DNA of 64,000 nt. It comes from Nodosilinea nodulosa PCC 7104 (GTDB lineage: Bacteria > Cyanobacteriota > Cyanobacteriia > Phormidesmidales > Phormidesmidaceae). The stretch spans positions 3,454,398-3,518,397 of the forward strand of contig NZ_JH976537.1 of assembly GCF_000309385.1 (NCBI RefSeq), written 5' to 3'. A program made the translations under genes and the position numbers. Positions 1-9,041 of the stretch are shown here, in pieces. The notes beneath the pieces were generated by a model. The model was not told where the DNA came from. It searched no databases and saw only the letters and a program-made list of their open reading frames with translations. Within the stretch, counting starts at the first letter, position 1. Every line of letters begins with the position of its first letter.

Positions 1-576
1 GGCCAAAATCAGGCTGCTGCTGACCATCACCGGCAGGTGCGAGATCCATGCCACCGCGCGATCGTGCTGGTCAGGGTGGCACTGGCAGAGGTTTGCGCCG
101 AGGGAAGCGGCGATCGCCCGCACCCGCTCTAGCGCTTCAGGCTTCGTCGTATCAGTCGGAGTGAGCACGTAGGGGCGGCCCTGAAACAGTCCCGCCACCG
201 CCACCGCCAGCCCCGCCTCCGCCTTGCCCGCCATCGGGTGCCCGCCGACAAAGTTGGGCCATAGAGCCGCGATCGCTGGCACAATTTCTCCCTTCACCGA
301 GGCCACATCGGTCACCACCGCCCCCTCCGATAGATAGGGCGCGATCGCCTCAGCGGTGGCAACGGTTACGTCGATGGGGGTGCAGATAAACACCACATCC
401 GCCCCTGCCACCAGGGCTAGATCCGTCCCTGCTTTGGTCACGGCCCCCATGGCCAGAGCGGCCTCAGCGGTCTCTGCCCGGCGGGCAATGCCCACGACCG
501 AGTGGCCCTGGCGAACCAGGTCCAGGCCCAGGGATCCTCCGATCAAGCCCAGGCCCACAATGGCGATCTGCTCCAT
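1..576 (-). CDS. tyrA: Prephenate/arogenate dehydrogenase, N-terminal part (runs off the window)
   Basis: Reading right to left from the ATG at 574-576, the first 192 codons begin with MEQIAIVGLGLIGGSLG, an N-terminal Rossmann GxGxxG dinucleotide site. Further motifs are VFICTPID, a VTDVASVK block and GGHPMAGKAEAG, the signature of the TyrA family. The family oxidatively decarboxylates prephenate or arogenate in tyrosine biosynthesis; cyanobacterial members usually prefer arogenate and NADP, which cannot be read from this fragment. The C-terminal helical domain lies beyond base 1. The gene is divergent from the helicase-like gene starting at 802. Confidence 0.93.
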   Translation of the reverse strand, partial: MEQIAIVGLGLIGGSLGLDLVRQGHSVVGIARRAETAEAALAMGAVTKAGTDLALVAGADVVFICTPIDVTVATAEAIAPYLSEGAVVTDVASVKGEIVPAIAALWPNFVGGHPMAGKAEAGLAVAVAGLFQGRPYVLTPTDTTKPEALERVRAIAASLGANLCQCHPDQHDRAVAWISHLPVMVSSSLILA

Positions 577-801
577 AGTCTCTAACCCTTTGCCCGCAGT
601 GGTTATTCCCAGCATATCGGTGGAGAGTTACCCGGAAGCCTCGACGAATCTTCTATGCGACAATAAACACTTATAGAACTCATAGACTCTGCCTGTCGGT
701 CACGATTCACCGGGTCGACAGGCAACCCCTAGGCCACCGCCGTCGTCAACCATCTAGCTGCTGCCCTAACCCACCCCTATCGTCAACGGAACGCCAACAT
801 C

Positions 802-2412
802 TTGATCGAGGCCCAAGTACACCAACAACTGCGCGCCCTGCTGCGGGAATGGGGAGAGCCAAGCTGGCCCCATCAGCTGACGCTGGCGCGGCTGGTGGCG
901 CGGGCGCTGCGGCTGGGGCGGAGCGCCCTGTTGCAGGTGGGTGGTCTGTCGGCCTACCAGGGCGAATACCGCCTAAGCTATCTGATCGCCCTGATGATGT
1001 GGCCCGGCCCGGCCATTGTGGTGGCCCCGGAACCCACCGCCCAGCGGTTGCTGATGGTCGATCTGCCGCGCCTTCAGGAGAAACTGCGGCTGCACAAGCC
1101 CGTGCACCGGGGCGATTGCTGGCCCGGCCCCGACTTCAGCGGCCTGCTGATTACCACCCCCCAGATCTGGCTGAGCGATCGCCTGGGCGACGGGGGCCAG
1201 TTTCCCGACGGCGTTCCCACCCTGATAGACGATGCCGACAATCTAGAGCTGTGGGCGCAATCACAGCTCACCGCCGATCTCGCCGCCCTCGACTGGAATC
1301 ACCTGGCCCTGGCCTACCCCAACCACCAGGGGTTGATTGAAGACACCCACGTGGCCTTGACCCACGCCGCCTTTCAGCGCCCGATCAACCCCTACCACCG
1401 CTATCTGCTAGACGAAAACGACTGTCAGCGGCTCCAGCGACTGCACCAGGTGCTCACGGCCAGCCGCGCCCCCCAGTCCGAGGGGCCAATGCCGATCCAG
1501 TGGGCGCGATTTTGGCGGCAGTTCAACCCGCCCGACCACCTGCTGTGGTTTTCGGTCGATCGCGATCGCGGCCAGATGGGGCTGCACTGCGCCCCGGTTG
1601 ATCTGGCCACCGCCCTGACTCCGGTGTGGCCCCGGCAGTCGGTGGTGCTGATTGGGGCAGCCCTCGATCCCGATCCAGGGGCCGACAACTTTCGCCAGCG
1701 GCTGGGGCTGAGCGACCTCACCTGCCTCCAGTTCACCCCCAATCGCCACCATGAGGCGATTCAGCTCTACCTGCCCACCCACCTGCCGTTGCCCAATACG
1801 CCGCAGTTTCAGGCGGCGCTGCACCAGGAAATTCGCCACTTGCTGAGCCAGGGGGCCAGGCCCAGCCAATTCGAAGATCGGCGCGAGGATCGTTCCCATC
1901 CTGGGCCAGATACCTACGCGGAGTCGGACCCCGATGGCTTTGTTCCCCCCGCTGGGCCGACGGTGATTTTGCTCGACGATCTGCCCCTCAAGGGGCAGCT
2001 GGGGGCGGCGCTGGCCGGGGAGTTTGGCTCGCGGGTGCAGGTCGAGCAGGCCAACCTCGGCAGCAACGGCATTCTGGTCAGCGGCTGGGAATTTTGGCAG
2101 CGGCAGCGAGCCTTCCTGCCGCCTCCAAATCTACTCATTGTCGCTACTCTGCCGCTGCCTTCCCTCGAAAATCCGCTGGTGGCGGGGCGGGTGGCCTTCC
2201 ACAAGCGGCGGCGGCAGGACTGGTTTCGGCTCTATCTGTTTCCCACGGCGGTGACCGAGCTGCAGCGCGCCGTGGCCCCCTCCCGGCTGCACGCGGGCAC
2301 CGTAGCCCTGCTCGATACCCGCGTGCACTATCGCAGCTACGGGGCGCAAATTTTGGAGGCCCTCAGCCCGGCGGCCTGCACGCGATCGCTGCCCAGCGAC
2401 TGGCGACCCTAG
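802..2412 (+). CDS. DinG/XPD-like pseudo-helicase
   Basis: A 536-residue protein with a TTG start at 802. The N-terminus follows the DinG layout: a Q-like region (residues 20-35), then GRSALLQVGG where DinG has the Walker A loop, then SYLIALMMW, VVAPEPTAQRLL, DLPRLQEKL and TLIDDADNL in the DEAH-box position. The Walker A motif (normally GTGTGKS) is replaced by GLSAYQGEYRLS and the DEAH box by DDAD. The C-terminal motif VI region lacks the usual QGxGRxIR. ATP hydrolysis by the canonical mechanism is therefore doubtful. Related proteins are annotated simply as ATP-dependent DNA helicase in cyanobacteria. It stands alone, with a DUF2839 gene 83 bases downstream on the same strand. The assignment to the fold is an inference from motif order. 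Confidence 0.62.
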   Translation: MIEAQVHQQLRALLREWGEPSWPHQLTLARLVARALRLGRSALLQVGGLSAYQGEYRLSYLIALMMWPGPAIVVAPEPTAQRLLMVDLPRLQEKLRLHKPVHRGDCWPGPDFSGLLITTPQIWLSDRLGDGGQFPDGVPTLIDDADNLELWAQSQLTADLAALDWNHLALAYPNHQGLIEDTHVALTHAAFQRPINPYHRYLLDENDCQRLQRLHQVLTASRAPQSEGPMPIQWARFWRQFNPPDHLLWFSVDRDRGQMGLHCAPVDLATALTPVWPRQSVVLIGAALDPDPGADNFRQRLGLSDLTCLQFTPNRHHEAIQLYLPTHLPLPNTPQFQAALHQEIRHLLSQGARPSQFEDRREDRSHPGPDTYAESDPDGFVPPAGPTVILLDDLPLKGQLGAALAGEFGSRVQVEQANLGSNGILVSGWEFWQRQRAFLPPPNLLIVATLPLPSLENPLVAGRVAFHKRRRQDWFRLYLFPTAVTELQRAVAPSRLHAGTVALLDTRVHYRSYGAQILEALSPAACTRSLPSDWRP

Positions 2413-2495
2413 CCAGGGCTTCAGCTGAGCCCCCTAATTCGCTATGGTTAAGGGTATACAGTAGTCACCCACTAGAACGTGGCGGCGTAGAAACT

Positions 2496-2711
2496 ATGGG
2501 CGAATCAAAACGACGCAAAGAGCAACTGGGCGAAAAGTATGGTCAGGCGGAGCCCATTTTGCCTGGCCTGCCGATTACCAAAGAGCAGTCGCGGCAGTTT
2601 GTAAAGTGGACAACCCGAGGTACCTGGGGCGCCATCATCGTAGTGATTGCCTTCTGGATCACCCTGCGATTTGTGGGTCCTGGCCTCGGCTGGTGGAGCC
2701 TGGCCGACTAG
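2496..2711 (+). CDS. DUF2839 family small membrane protein
   Basis: A 71-residue protein starting MGESKRRKEQLGEKYG with a hydrophobic segment at about residues 42-62 (WGAIIVVIAFWITLRFVG) and ending in a tryptophan-rich tail. The charged KRRKE(Q/T)LGEKYG head followed by LPITK and one membrane helix is the pattern of the cyanobacteria-specific DUF2839 family, whose function is unknown. The ATG at 2496 gives the usual family length; a longer frame upstream overlaps the preceding gene and is a shadow. Confidence 0.85.
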   Translation: MGESKRRKEQLGEKYGQAEPILPGLPITKEQSRQFVKWTTRGTWGAIIVVIAFWITLRFVGPGLGWWSLAD

Positions 2712-2850
2712 GGCGGCAAATCTCAGGATTTGCAGACATAAACCTGGCTAAATTTCCTGCTCTCGCTAAGAAATCATAATTACTGCTTTCCGTCCACCGT
2801 AGATTCTAGGTAGAGTGGGGGAAGGTGGTTGCGCGGGAGTTTGCGGGAAT

Positions 2851-5106
2851 ATGCTGAGCCAACAACGGCACTCTGGTCCCCAGCGGGGAGAACCCCTAGC
2901 GGAAGGGGTCGCCAAGGACTTTAGTCTGATTGTCGACGGGTCGGAGCCTGCCCTGGCCCTGCCTGAGGTGCTGCCCCCCGTGGCCCAGGCCGGAGGGCAG
3001 TCGTGGCGGCTGCTGCTGATTTCCCTGCTGACCTGCGGGGCGGCGAGCGGGGCGGCCTTTGGGGCCTTTCTGTGGCTGATAAATCTACCGCCTACCGTCA
3101 ATTGTGAGAATGCGGCCACGGCTACTACTGATCGCGCCCGGCTGTTTTGCGCTCAGACCGCCGCTGAATCGGGGGAATTGACCGATGTGCTAGCCGCCCT
3201 CGACTTGGTTAGCGGCTGGACGGCGGAGCACCCGCTCCACTACGAGGTGCAGCCGCTGGTGGAGCAGTGGTCCTGGGTGGTGCTAAAGGCGGCTGAGCGA
3301 GAGCTGCGCGGCAATGGCAGCATGGCCGAGGCCGAGGCCATGGTCAGCCATATTCCAGCCGACAGCCCTGTGTTTGCCAAGGCCCAGGAGACCATGCAAA
3401 CCTGGCAGGCCGAGTGGGATCAGGGCGAGGCGATTATGGCTACGGCCCAGACGGCTCTCCAGAAGCAGGACTGGCCCACGGCCTCGAAGCAAATTCTGGC
3501 CCTGGCCGAGCTGAAAAATTCCCACTGGCGGGTGGAGCAGGTGCAGGCGCTGTCCCAGCAGATTCGCCAGGAACGCCGCGCCCAGGAGCTGCTGGCCCAA
3601 GCTGTTGCCACCGCCGCCCCCGGCGGCAGCGATCGCCTGGAGTCGGCCCTGCGCACCGCCAGCCACATTGACGAGAGCACCTACGCCCGCCAGCAGGCCC
3701 AGCCCTACCTCAACCGCTGGAGCGACCTGCTGCTCAAGCTGGGCCGCGACAAGTGGTATGCCTCCGATTTAAATACCGCGATCGCCCTGGGCCGCAGCGC
3801 CGCCCTCAACCCCAGCCGCGCCAAGGTCGCCCAGGAGCTGATTTGGATCAGTCAGGCCCGCCAGATGGCCCAGCAGAGCCTCACCACCTGGCGCACCTCC
3901 CCCGACCAGCTGGTGACGCTTTACAAGGCCATGCTGCTGGCCAATCGGCTGTCCGCCGACAGCCCCTACTATCCCCAGGCCCAGTCGAGCGTGGCCACCT
4001 GGCGCACCCACCTGGGCGATCTGGCCCAGCTCCAAACCGCCCAGGCGGTTGGCCAAGTGCGCGACATTGATGCCCTCAAGGTCGCCATCGACCAGGCCGC
4101 CAAGGTGCCCATGGGCCACCCCCGCCGGGTGCAGGCCCAAACCCTGGTGGCCCACTGGCGGCAAGAGATTGAGCGCCTAGAAGATCGCCCCCAGCTGGTT
4201 AAGGCCCACGAACTGGCCAGCGCTAAGACCTTTGAGGGCCTGCGGGAGGCCATTCAAACCGCCAATGCCATTCCCCTGCACCGCGCTCTTCGCAGCGAAG
4301 CCCAGGGCTGGGTCTATATTTGGACCAACGAATTGCAGGTGATGGAGGATCGGCCCGCCCTCGAACGGGCGCGATCGCTGGCCACCCAGGGCAATCTCTC
4401 CCAGGCCATTGCCGAAGCCAGCAGCATCAGGCCGGGCCGCGCCCTCTACGACGAGGCTAAGACTGCGATCGCGGGCTGGCGGTGGGAGATTGCCGCAGCC
4501 GAGCGCGATCGCCTGCGCGATCTCCAGCGGGCCGCCGTCCGTCAGGCTGAGCTGGCAGCACCCGCCGAGGCCGATCCGGCGATCGACTCCCCTGCCGAGG
4601 CTCCGCCGATCGATCCCCTGGCCCCGGCGGCAGAGGCACTGCCCGTGGCCCCAGCCCCGGTGCCCGCCGGTCTGCGCCTGCCGCGATCGCCCCTGCCTAC
4701 CCACATCGATACTGTCCCCGGCGACAGTGCGGTACCCGCAGAGGCGGTGAACCCGGTGGCGCCACAAGGCGGACCGGCCCCAGGCTCCCCGCCTCCCGCC
4801 CTGGTGGCGCCCGCCCCCCTGCCCACGGCGCCCAACCCGGCCCCGGCGGCACCGGCCCCCCTGGCCCCCCAGCCTATGCACCTGGCGCCGCCGCCCATCA
4901 CCGCTCCCCCGCCACCGGCTCCCCAGGGGGCCGTTCCTCGGGTGACAGACCCACAGCCCACAGACCCCCAGGCCTCGCAGTCTGCTGCCCCCAGGGTGTC
5001 TGCCCTACCCCAGCTTGACAGCCCTGTATCTCTGCCGCTGCGGTGGTCTGGGGCCAGCCGCCGGGAGCAGATTGCGCAGCTGCCAGAACCAGCCCAGAGC
5101 AGGTGA
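2851..5106 (+). CDS. Cyanobacterial membrane-anchored repeat protein with Pro/Ala-rich tail
   Basis: About 751 residues from the ATG at 2851 (a GTG at 2815 would add 12). One hydrophobic segment lies at about residues 48-75. Then come roughly 500 residues of helical repeats with recurrent W..EI....DR..L..A..LA spacing, and a C-terminal third that is almost entirely Pro/Ala (APAP, APPP blocks). The likely topology is a short cytosolic tail, one membrane span and a large periplasmic part with a cell-wall-spanning Pro-rich stretch. Similar cyanobacterial proteins are often labelled 'chromosome segregation ATPase', but no nucleotide-binding motif is visible, so I do not adopt that name. The function is unknown. 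Confidence 0.75.
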   Translation: MLSQQRHSGPQRGEPLAEGVAKDFSLIVDGSEPALALPEVLPPVAQAGGQSWRLLLISLLTCGAASGAAFGAFLWLINLPPTVNCENAATATTDRARLFCAQTAAESGELTDVLAALDLVSGWTAEHPLHYEVQPLVEQWSWVVLKAAERELRGNGSMAEAEAMVSHIPADSPVFAKAQETMQTWQAEWDQGEAIMATAQTALQKQDWPTASKQILALAELKNSHWRVEQVQALSQQIRQERRAQELLAQAVATAAPGGSDRLESALRTASHIDESTYARQQAQPYLNRWSDLLLKLGRDKWYASDLNTAIALGRSAALNPSRAKVAQELIWISQARQMAQQSLTTWRTSPDQLVTLYKAMLLANRLSADSPYYPQAQSSVATWRTHLGDLAQLQTAQAVGQVRDIDALKVAIDQAAKVPMGHPRRVQAQTLVAHWRQEIERLEDRPQLVKAHELASAKTFEGLREAIQTANAIPLHRALRSEAQGWVYIWTNELQVMEDRPALERARSLATQGNLSQAIAEASSIRPGRALYDEAKTAIAGWRWEIAAAERDRLRDLQRAAVRQAELAAPAEADPAIDSPAEAPPIDPLAPAAEALPVAPAPVPAGLRLPRSPLPTHIDTVPGDSAVPAEAVNPVAPQGGPAPGSPPPALVAPAPLPTAPNPAPAAPAPLAPQPMHLAPPPITAPPPPAPQGAVPRVTDPQPTDPQASQSAAPRVSALPQLDSPVSLPLRWSGASRREQIAQLPEPAQSR

Positions 5107-5206
5107 CCGCGCCAATATCGCCCCAGACGGTGAACCGCTCTGAGATTCGGCTCACCAGCGCTCTGTAGGCCCGCCTCCCTTTTCTGCGGTGGCCCTACGG
5201 CCCCTG

Positions 5207-6508
5207 TCAGCGGTCCTTCCGGTCTGCATCGGCCCCTGGGCGGCCCCGCAGCAGCATTTCTCGGCGGTAAATGGCGTTGCTGGCAATCTCCCAGGGAAAG
5301 GTGAACGACTCGAAGGACTCGCTGGTAATGCGATCGACATCGAGATCGGTAACCACTCGCTTTAGAATGTCGAACAGCCTGGCCCTTAGCGCCTCTAGCT
5401 CCTCCAGCGATCGCGCCCGGTCAATTTCGTCCATCAGCGCCAAAATCGTCAGGTTGTAGCTGTCGGCCCGATTTTTTTGCTTGCCCAGCAGCCAGGCCCG
5501 CAGCTGCCACAAGCTGGATAGGCCCAGCACCGACACCGACAGCAGCAGGCCAATGGGTTCGGCATACTGGACAAAAAATTCGGGTTCACCCTGGCGATAG
5601 AACTTTTCGGCCCCCGGATGGAGGGGCAAGCCCAAATCCTGGGAGGTGTCGAGGCGAATCATGGCCGCCCGGGGGTAAAGCGCCACCAGCTCATTGCGGT
5701 TTTGGTGCAGGGTGCTGGTGAGGGCGTAGACCACCTTGGGGGGCAGCTTTTCCTGGGCCACCAGCAGGGCGTTGACCGCCACCACCGGCAGATCGGTGGG
5801 CGGAATGGGGGGGCTGCCACTGTAGGTGCCCTTGGGAATGACCTGAGCCTCCAGGTAGGGCAACGACAGCCGCAGGGCATCTACCTGGTCGATGGGAATC
5901 AGGCGGGCTTTGCCGGTTTGCAGCAGCTCCGCTACGGCGGGGTTGCCCAGGGTAATCACCCGAAACAGGGCGTCGACATCCCCTCGGGCCAGGGCCGCCT
6001 GGGCCTGCTCGGTGGGCATGGGCAGCGGGGTCATAGACTCTGGGGTCAGGCCGTAGTGGTGCACCAGCGGCCAAAACAGTGCGTAGGAGCCGCTGTCTTT
6101 GGGCATGAGAGCGACCCGCTTGCCCCGCAGATCGACCACGCTGTCGATGTCGGCGTCGGTGCGGGCCAGCAGGTGAAACATTTCGGGAAACAGCAGCGCC
6201 ACCGCCCGCACGGGGGGCTGCACGGGGGTATCGCTCTGCACCAGCGCCAGCTGGGCCTGGTTGGTTCTGAGTAACTCCATATTTTCTACCGAGCCATCGG
6301 TTGCGCGCACCTCGATCGCAATGCTGGGGTGGTTGCGGGCCACCACCGCCGCGAAGGCCTGGCTAAAGGCGTAGTATTCGCCCGTTTTGCCGCCCGAAGC
6401 CAGCACCAGGCGGTAGGTGCGGGTGTGCTCGCGCACTAGAAAAAAAGCCGAGGCCAGTACCCCCACCAGACTCACCACCACCACCGGCAAGACAAGCTTT
6501 CCCTGCAT
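5207..6508 (-). CDS. TAXI-family TRAP-type solute-binding protein with C-terminal membrane helix
   Basis: A 433-residue protein. A signal-anchor (LVLPVVVVSLVGVLASAFFLV) precedes LASGGKTGEYYAFSQAFA, the ligand-binding start typical of TAXI (TRAP-associated extracytoplasmic immunogenic) proteins. DLRGKRVALMPKDSGSYALF follows, also characteristic of the NMT1/TAXI fold. After the binding domain a second hydrophobic segment (residues about 320-340) and about 90 cytosolic residues containing a helical region are present, a cyanobacterial variant of the family. No TRAP permease genes are adjacent, so its transport partner, if any, is elsewhere. The substrate is unknown. It is divergent from mrdA. 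Confidence 0.82.
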   Translation of the reverse strand: MQGKLVLPVVVVSLVGVLASAFFLVREHTRTYRLVLASGGKTGEYYAFSQAFAAVVARNHPSIAIEVRATDGSVENMELLRTNQAQLALVQSDTPVQPPVRAVALLFPEMFHLLARTDADIDSVVDLRGKRVALMPKDSGSYALFWPLVHHYGLTPESMTPLPMPTEQAQAALARGDVDALFRVITLGNPAVAELLQTGKARLIPIDQVDALRLSLPYLEAQVIPKGTYSGSPPIPPTDLPVVAVNALLVAQEKLPPKVVYALTSTLHQNRNELVALYPRAAMIRLDTSQDLGLPLHPGAEKFYRQGEPEFFVQYAEPIGLLLSVSVLGLSSLWQLRAWLLGKQKNRADSYNLTILALMDEIDRARSLEELEALRARLFDILKRVVTDLDVDRITSESFESFTFPWEIASNAIYRREMLLRGRPGADADRKDR

Positions 6509-6635
6509 AGATCTCCTGGGTCGATATAAAATGGTGACTGGCCAAATTCACTGCGGGGCTATACCCAGTCCAACTCGGGATTTGCAGCTTTCCCATCGAC
6601 ATCACTCTACCTCTGGACTTGGATCGGGTTGATCT

Positions 6636-8432
6636 ATGGCGCTACTCCAAAAATTACCCCAGGTACCCGATACCCTACGCGGGCGGACTGTAGGGCGCAG
6701 TTTTCAGGCCGTGTTTTTGCTGGCGCTGATCTCGGTGCTGCTGCTGGGAGCCTTTGGGCTGCGACTGTTTCAGCTTCAGGTGGTGAATGGCGATCGCAAC
6801 CGCCAGCTGGCCGACACCAACCGCATCCGCCTGGTGCCCAAGCGCCCGGCCCGAGGCACCATTTTCGATCGCAACGGCAAGATTTTAGCGGGCAGCCGCC
6901 TCTCCCACACCGTATCGATCTGGCCCATTGCCCTGCCCCGCGATCAGTGGCCGATGGTCATTAATCGCCTGTCTAAGGTGCTCAATGTGCCCCCCGCCGA
7001 GATTCAAAAGCGCCTGGAGCAGGTGGGCTATGAGTCGCTGGAGTCCATTACGATCGCGCGCGGGATTAGCCCCGCCCAGGCCACGGCCCTGGCCGAGTAC
7101 AGCAATGAGCTGCCGGGGGTGCGGCTAGAGGCCGAGGCGGTGCGCAACTATCCCAGCGGCGATCTGGCCGCCCACGTGATTGGCTACACGGGCGAGCTGA
7201 CCGACGAGCAGCTGGAGGCGCGCCGCGACAAAGGGTACCGTCTGGGCGATGTGGTTGGTCAGATGGGGGCCGAGTCGGCTTTCGAGAGCACCCTCCACGG
7301 CACCTGGGGCGGACAGCAGGTTGAGGTAGACAGCGCCGGGCGCATCATCAGCATCCTGGGCGATAAGCCCGCGATCGCCGGTCAGGATGTGCAGCTGACC
7401 CTAGATATAGATCTACAGCGAGCGGCCGAGGCGGCTCTTGGCACCCGAGAGGGCGCGATTATCGCGATGGACCCGCGCAATGGCGCGATTTTGGCCATGG
7501 CCAGCTGGCCCAGCTACGACCCCAACATTTTTACCACCCGCATTACCGAGGCCCAGTGGCAGCAGCTTCAGGGGGCCGACCACCCCTTCCTAAACCGGGC
7601 GCTCCAGGCGTTTCCCCCCGCCAGCACCTTCAAGATTGTCACCACGACGGCGGCCCTGGAGTCGGGCAAGTTTAATCCGGGTTCCGTGCTGTCTACCTAT
7701 CCCTACATTCAGGTGGGAGGAATCAAGTTTGGCGACTGGAACCACGCCGGATTTGGCCCCCTGAACTTTCCCGGCGCCATGGCCTGGAGCAGCGACACCT
7801 TCTTTTACCAGGTGGCGATGCGGGTGGGCGGCCCCACCCTGATCGAAATGACTAGGCGCTTTGGCTTTGGCCGCAAGACGGGCTTTGAGCTGGGGGCTGA
7901 GGAAAGCGCTGGCCTGGTACCCGACGATGCCTGGAAGCGGGAAAACCTCGATACCCCCTGGGTGATTGGCGATTCCATCAACATGTCCATCGGCCAGGGG
8001 TTTATGCAGGCCACGCCGCTCCAGGTGGCGGGCATGTTTGCGATCGCCGCCAACAATGGCTACAGGGTCACCCCCCACCTGCTCAAGGACAACGAAGAAC
8101 ACCGCAACTGGAAAGAGTCGCTGGGGCTAAAGGACTCGACCGTCGATATCCTGCACCAGGGGCTGCGGCGGGTGATCACGAGCGGTACCGCCCACGGGCT
8201 TAACGTGCCTACTCTGCCTCCCTTTGCGGGCAAAACCGGCACCGCCGAAGCGCCGCCTGGGCTTTCTCACGCCTGGTTTGGGGCCTATGCCCCCTTCGAC
8301 AATCCAGAGATAGTGGTGGTTGCCTTTGCCGAGCACTCGGGCGGCGGCGGTGGCTCGGTGGCCGGCCCCATGGCGCTACAGGTGCTTCAGGCCTACTTTG
8401 ACCACAAGGCAAAGCAGCCCGCTACCCCCTAG
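6636..8432 (+). CDS. mrdA: Penicillin-binding protein 2, peptidoglycan DD-transpeptidase
   Basis: A 598-residue class B PBP. An N-terminal membrane anchor (residues 25-45) is followed by the PBP dimerisation domain (RGTIFDRNGKILA) and the transpeptidase domain. The active-site SxxK is S330-T-F-K333 (in PPASTFKIV), and the KTGT motif is K533-T536. An SxN-type motif is expected around SSDTF/SINMS. It cross-links lateral-wall peptidoglycan during elongation, normally with RodA and MreBCD; none of these partners is next to it here. All catalytic motifs are intact. It is divergent from the TAXI gene, with about 127 bases between them that must hold both promoters. Confidence 0.95.
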   Translation: MALLQKLPQVPDTLRGRTVGRSFQAVFLLALISVLLLGAFGLRLFQLQVVNGDRNRQLADTNRIRLVPKRPARGTIFDRNGKILAGSRLSHTVSIWPIALPRDQWPMVINRLSKVLNVPPAEIQKRLEQVGYESLESITIARGISPAQATALAEYSNELPGVRLEAEAVRNYPSGDLAAHVIGYTGELTDEQLEARRDKGYRLGDVVGQMGAESAFESTLHGTWGGQQVEVDSAGRIISILGDKPAIAGQDVQLTLDIDLQRAAEAALGTREGAIIAMDPRNGAILAMASWPSYDPNIFTTRITEAQWQQLQGADHPFLNRALQAFPPASTFKIVTTTAALESGKFNPGSVLSTYPYIQVGGIKFGDWNHAGFGPLNFPGAMAWSSDTFFYQVAMRVGGPTLIEMTRRFGFGRKTGFELGAEESAGLVPDDAWKRENLDTPWVIGDSINMSIGQGFMQATPLQVAGMFAIAANNGYRVTPHLLKDNEEHRNWKESLGLKDSTVDILHQGLRRVITSGTAHGLNVPTLPPFAGKTGTAEAPPGLSHAWFGAYAPFDNPEIVVVAFAEHSGGGGGSVAGPMALQVLQAYFDHKAKQPATP

Positions 8433-8443
8433 GTGCGGGCACA

Positions 8444-8797
8444 TTAGCCGCGACTGGATAGGCTAAAGTTGCGGAAATGCTGGGCCTGGGCCTCAATGCG
8501 GCAGGCGAGGCGATCGCAGACCATACCGCACAGGTCAAATATTAGCTCGTCGGTCACGCTGTAATAGGCTGAGGTGCCCTCGGTGCGGCGACTCAAAATG
8601 CCCGCCTGAAGCATCACCTTCAAATGCTTAGACACATTGGCCTGGCTGGTTTGGGTCGCTTCGACCAGCTCTTGCACGCATTTTTCACCCTCCCGCAGCA
8701 GGTTGAGAATTCGCAGCCGCATGGGCTCACTCAAAACGCTAAAATACTCGGCCACTTGCTGCACGACTTCAACTGAAACCGGTTCTACAGGATCCAT
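8444..8797 (-). CDS. ArsR/SmtB-family winged-helix repressor
   Basis: 117 residues from the ATG at 8795-8797, which gives the family length; a longer open frame to 8902 lacks support. LSEPMRLRILNLLREGEKCVQEL and QANVSKHLKVMLQAGILSRR are the wHTH of ArsR regulators. The classical ELCVCDL metal site is not kept (here EKCVQEL, one Cys). Cysteines instead sit in a C-terminal DLCGMVCDRLACRIE cluster, which could bind a metal or sense thiol redox state. The target is unknown. It is convergent with mrdA, 11 bases apart, and divergent from dxr across 244 bases. Confidence 0.85.
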   Translation of the reverse strand: MDPVEPVSVEVVQQVAEYFSVLSEPMRLRILNLLREGEKCVQELVEATQTSQANVSKHLKVMLQAGILSRRTEGTSAYYSVTDELIFDLCGMVCDRLACRIEAQAQHFRNFSLSSRG

Positions 8798-9041
8798 CTG
8801 GGTTAGTAGGTAGGCTCGTGTGCGCGAACGATTCTCAGTAATCTTAACAACATTTTTATTTTTACAGCTATCAATAGCAATACAGTCATCAAATCTTGTC
8901 AATTGCTTGGGGCTGATCCCCAGGGGGTTTAAGGCGGGGCTAGTTCAGACAAATAGGAGAAACGGTTGGCGCTAAACTTTGGGGCAGGGGCCACACCGTG
9001 AGATTCTTAAAGATATCGACCACCCATCCTTGAGGACTGCC

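Noticed and set aside
2851..5106. Naming the repeat protein a chromosome segregation ATPase
   Set aside because: No Walker motifs are visible; the common database label is not supported.
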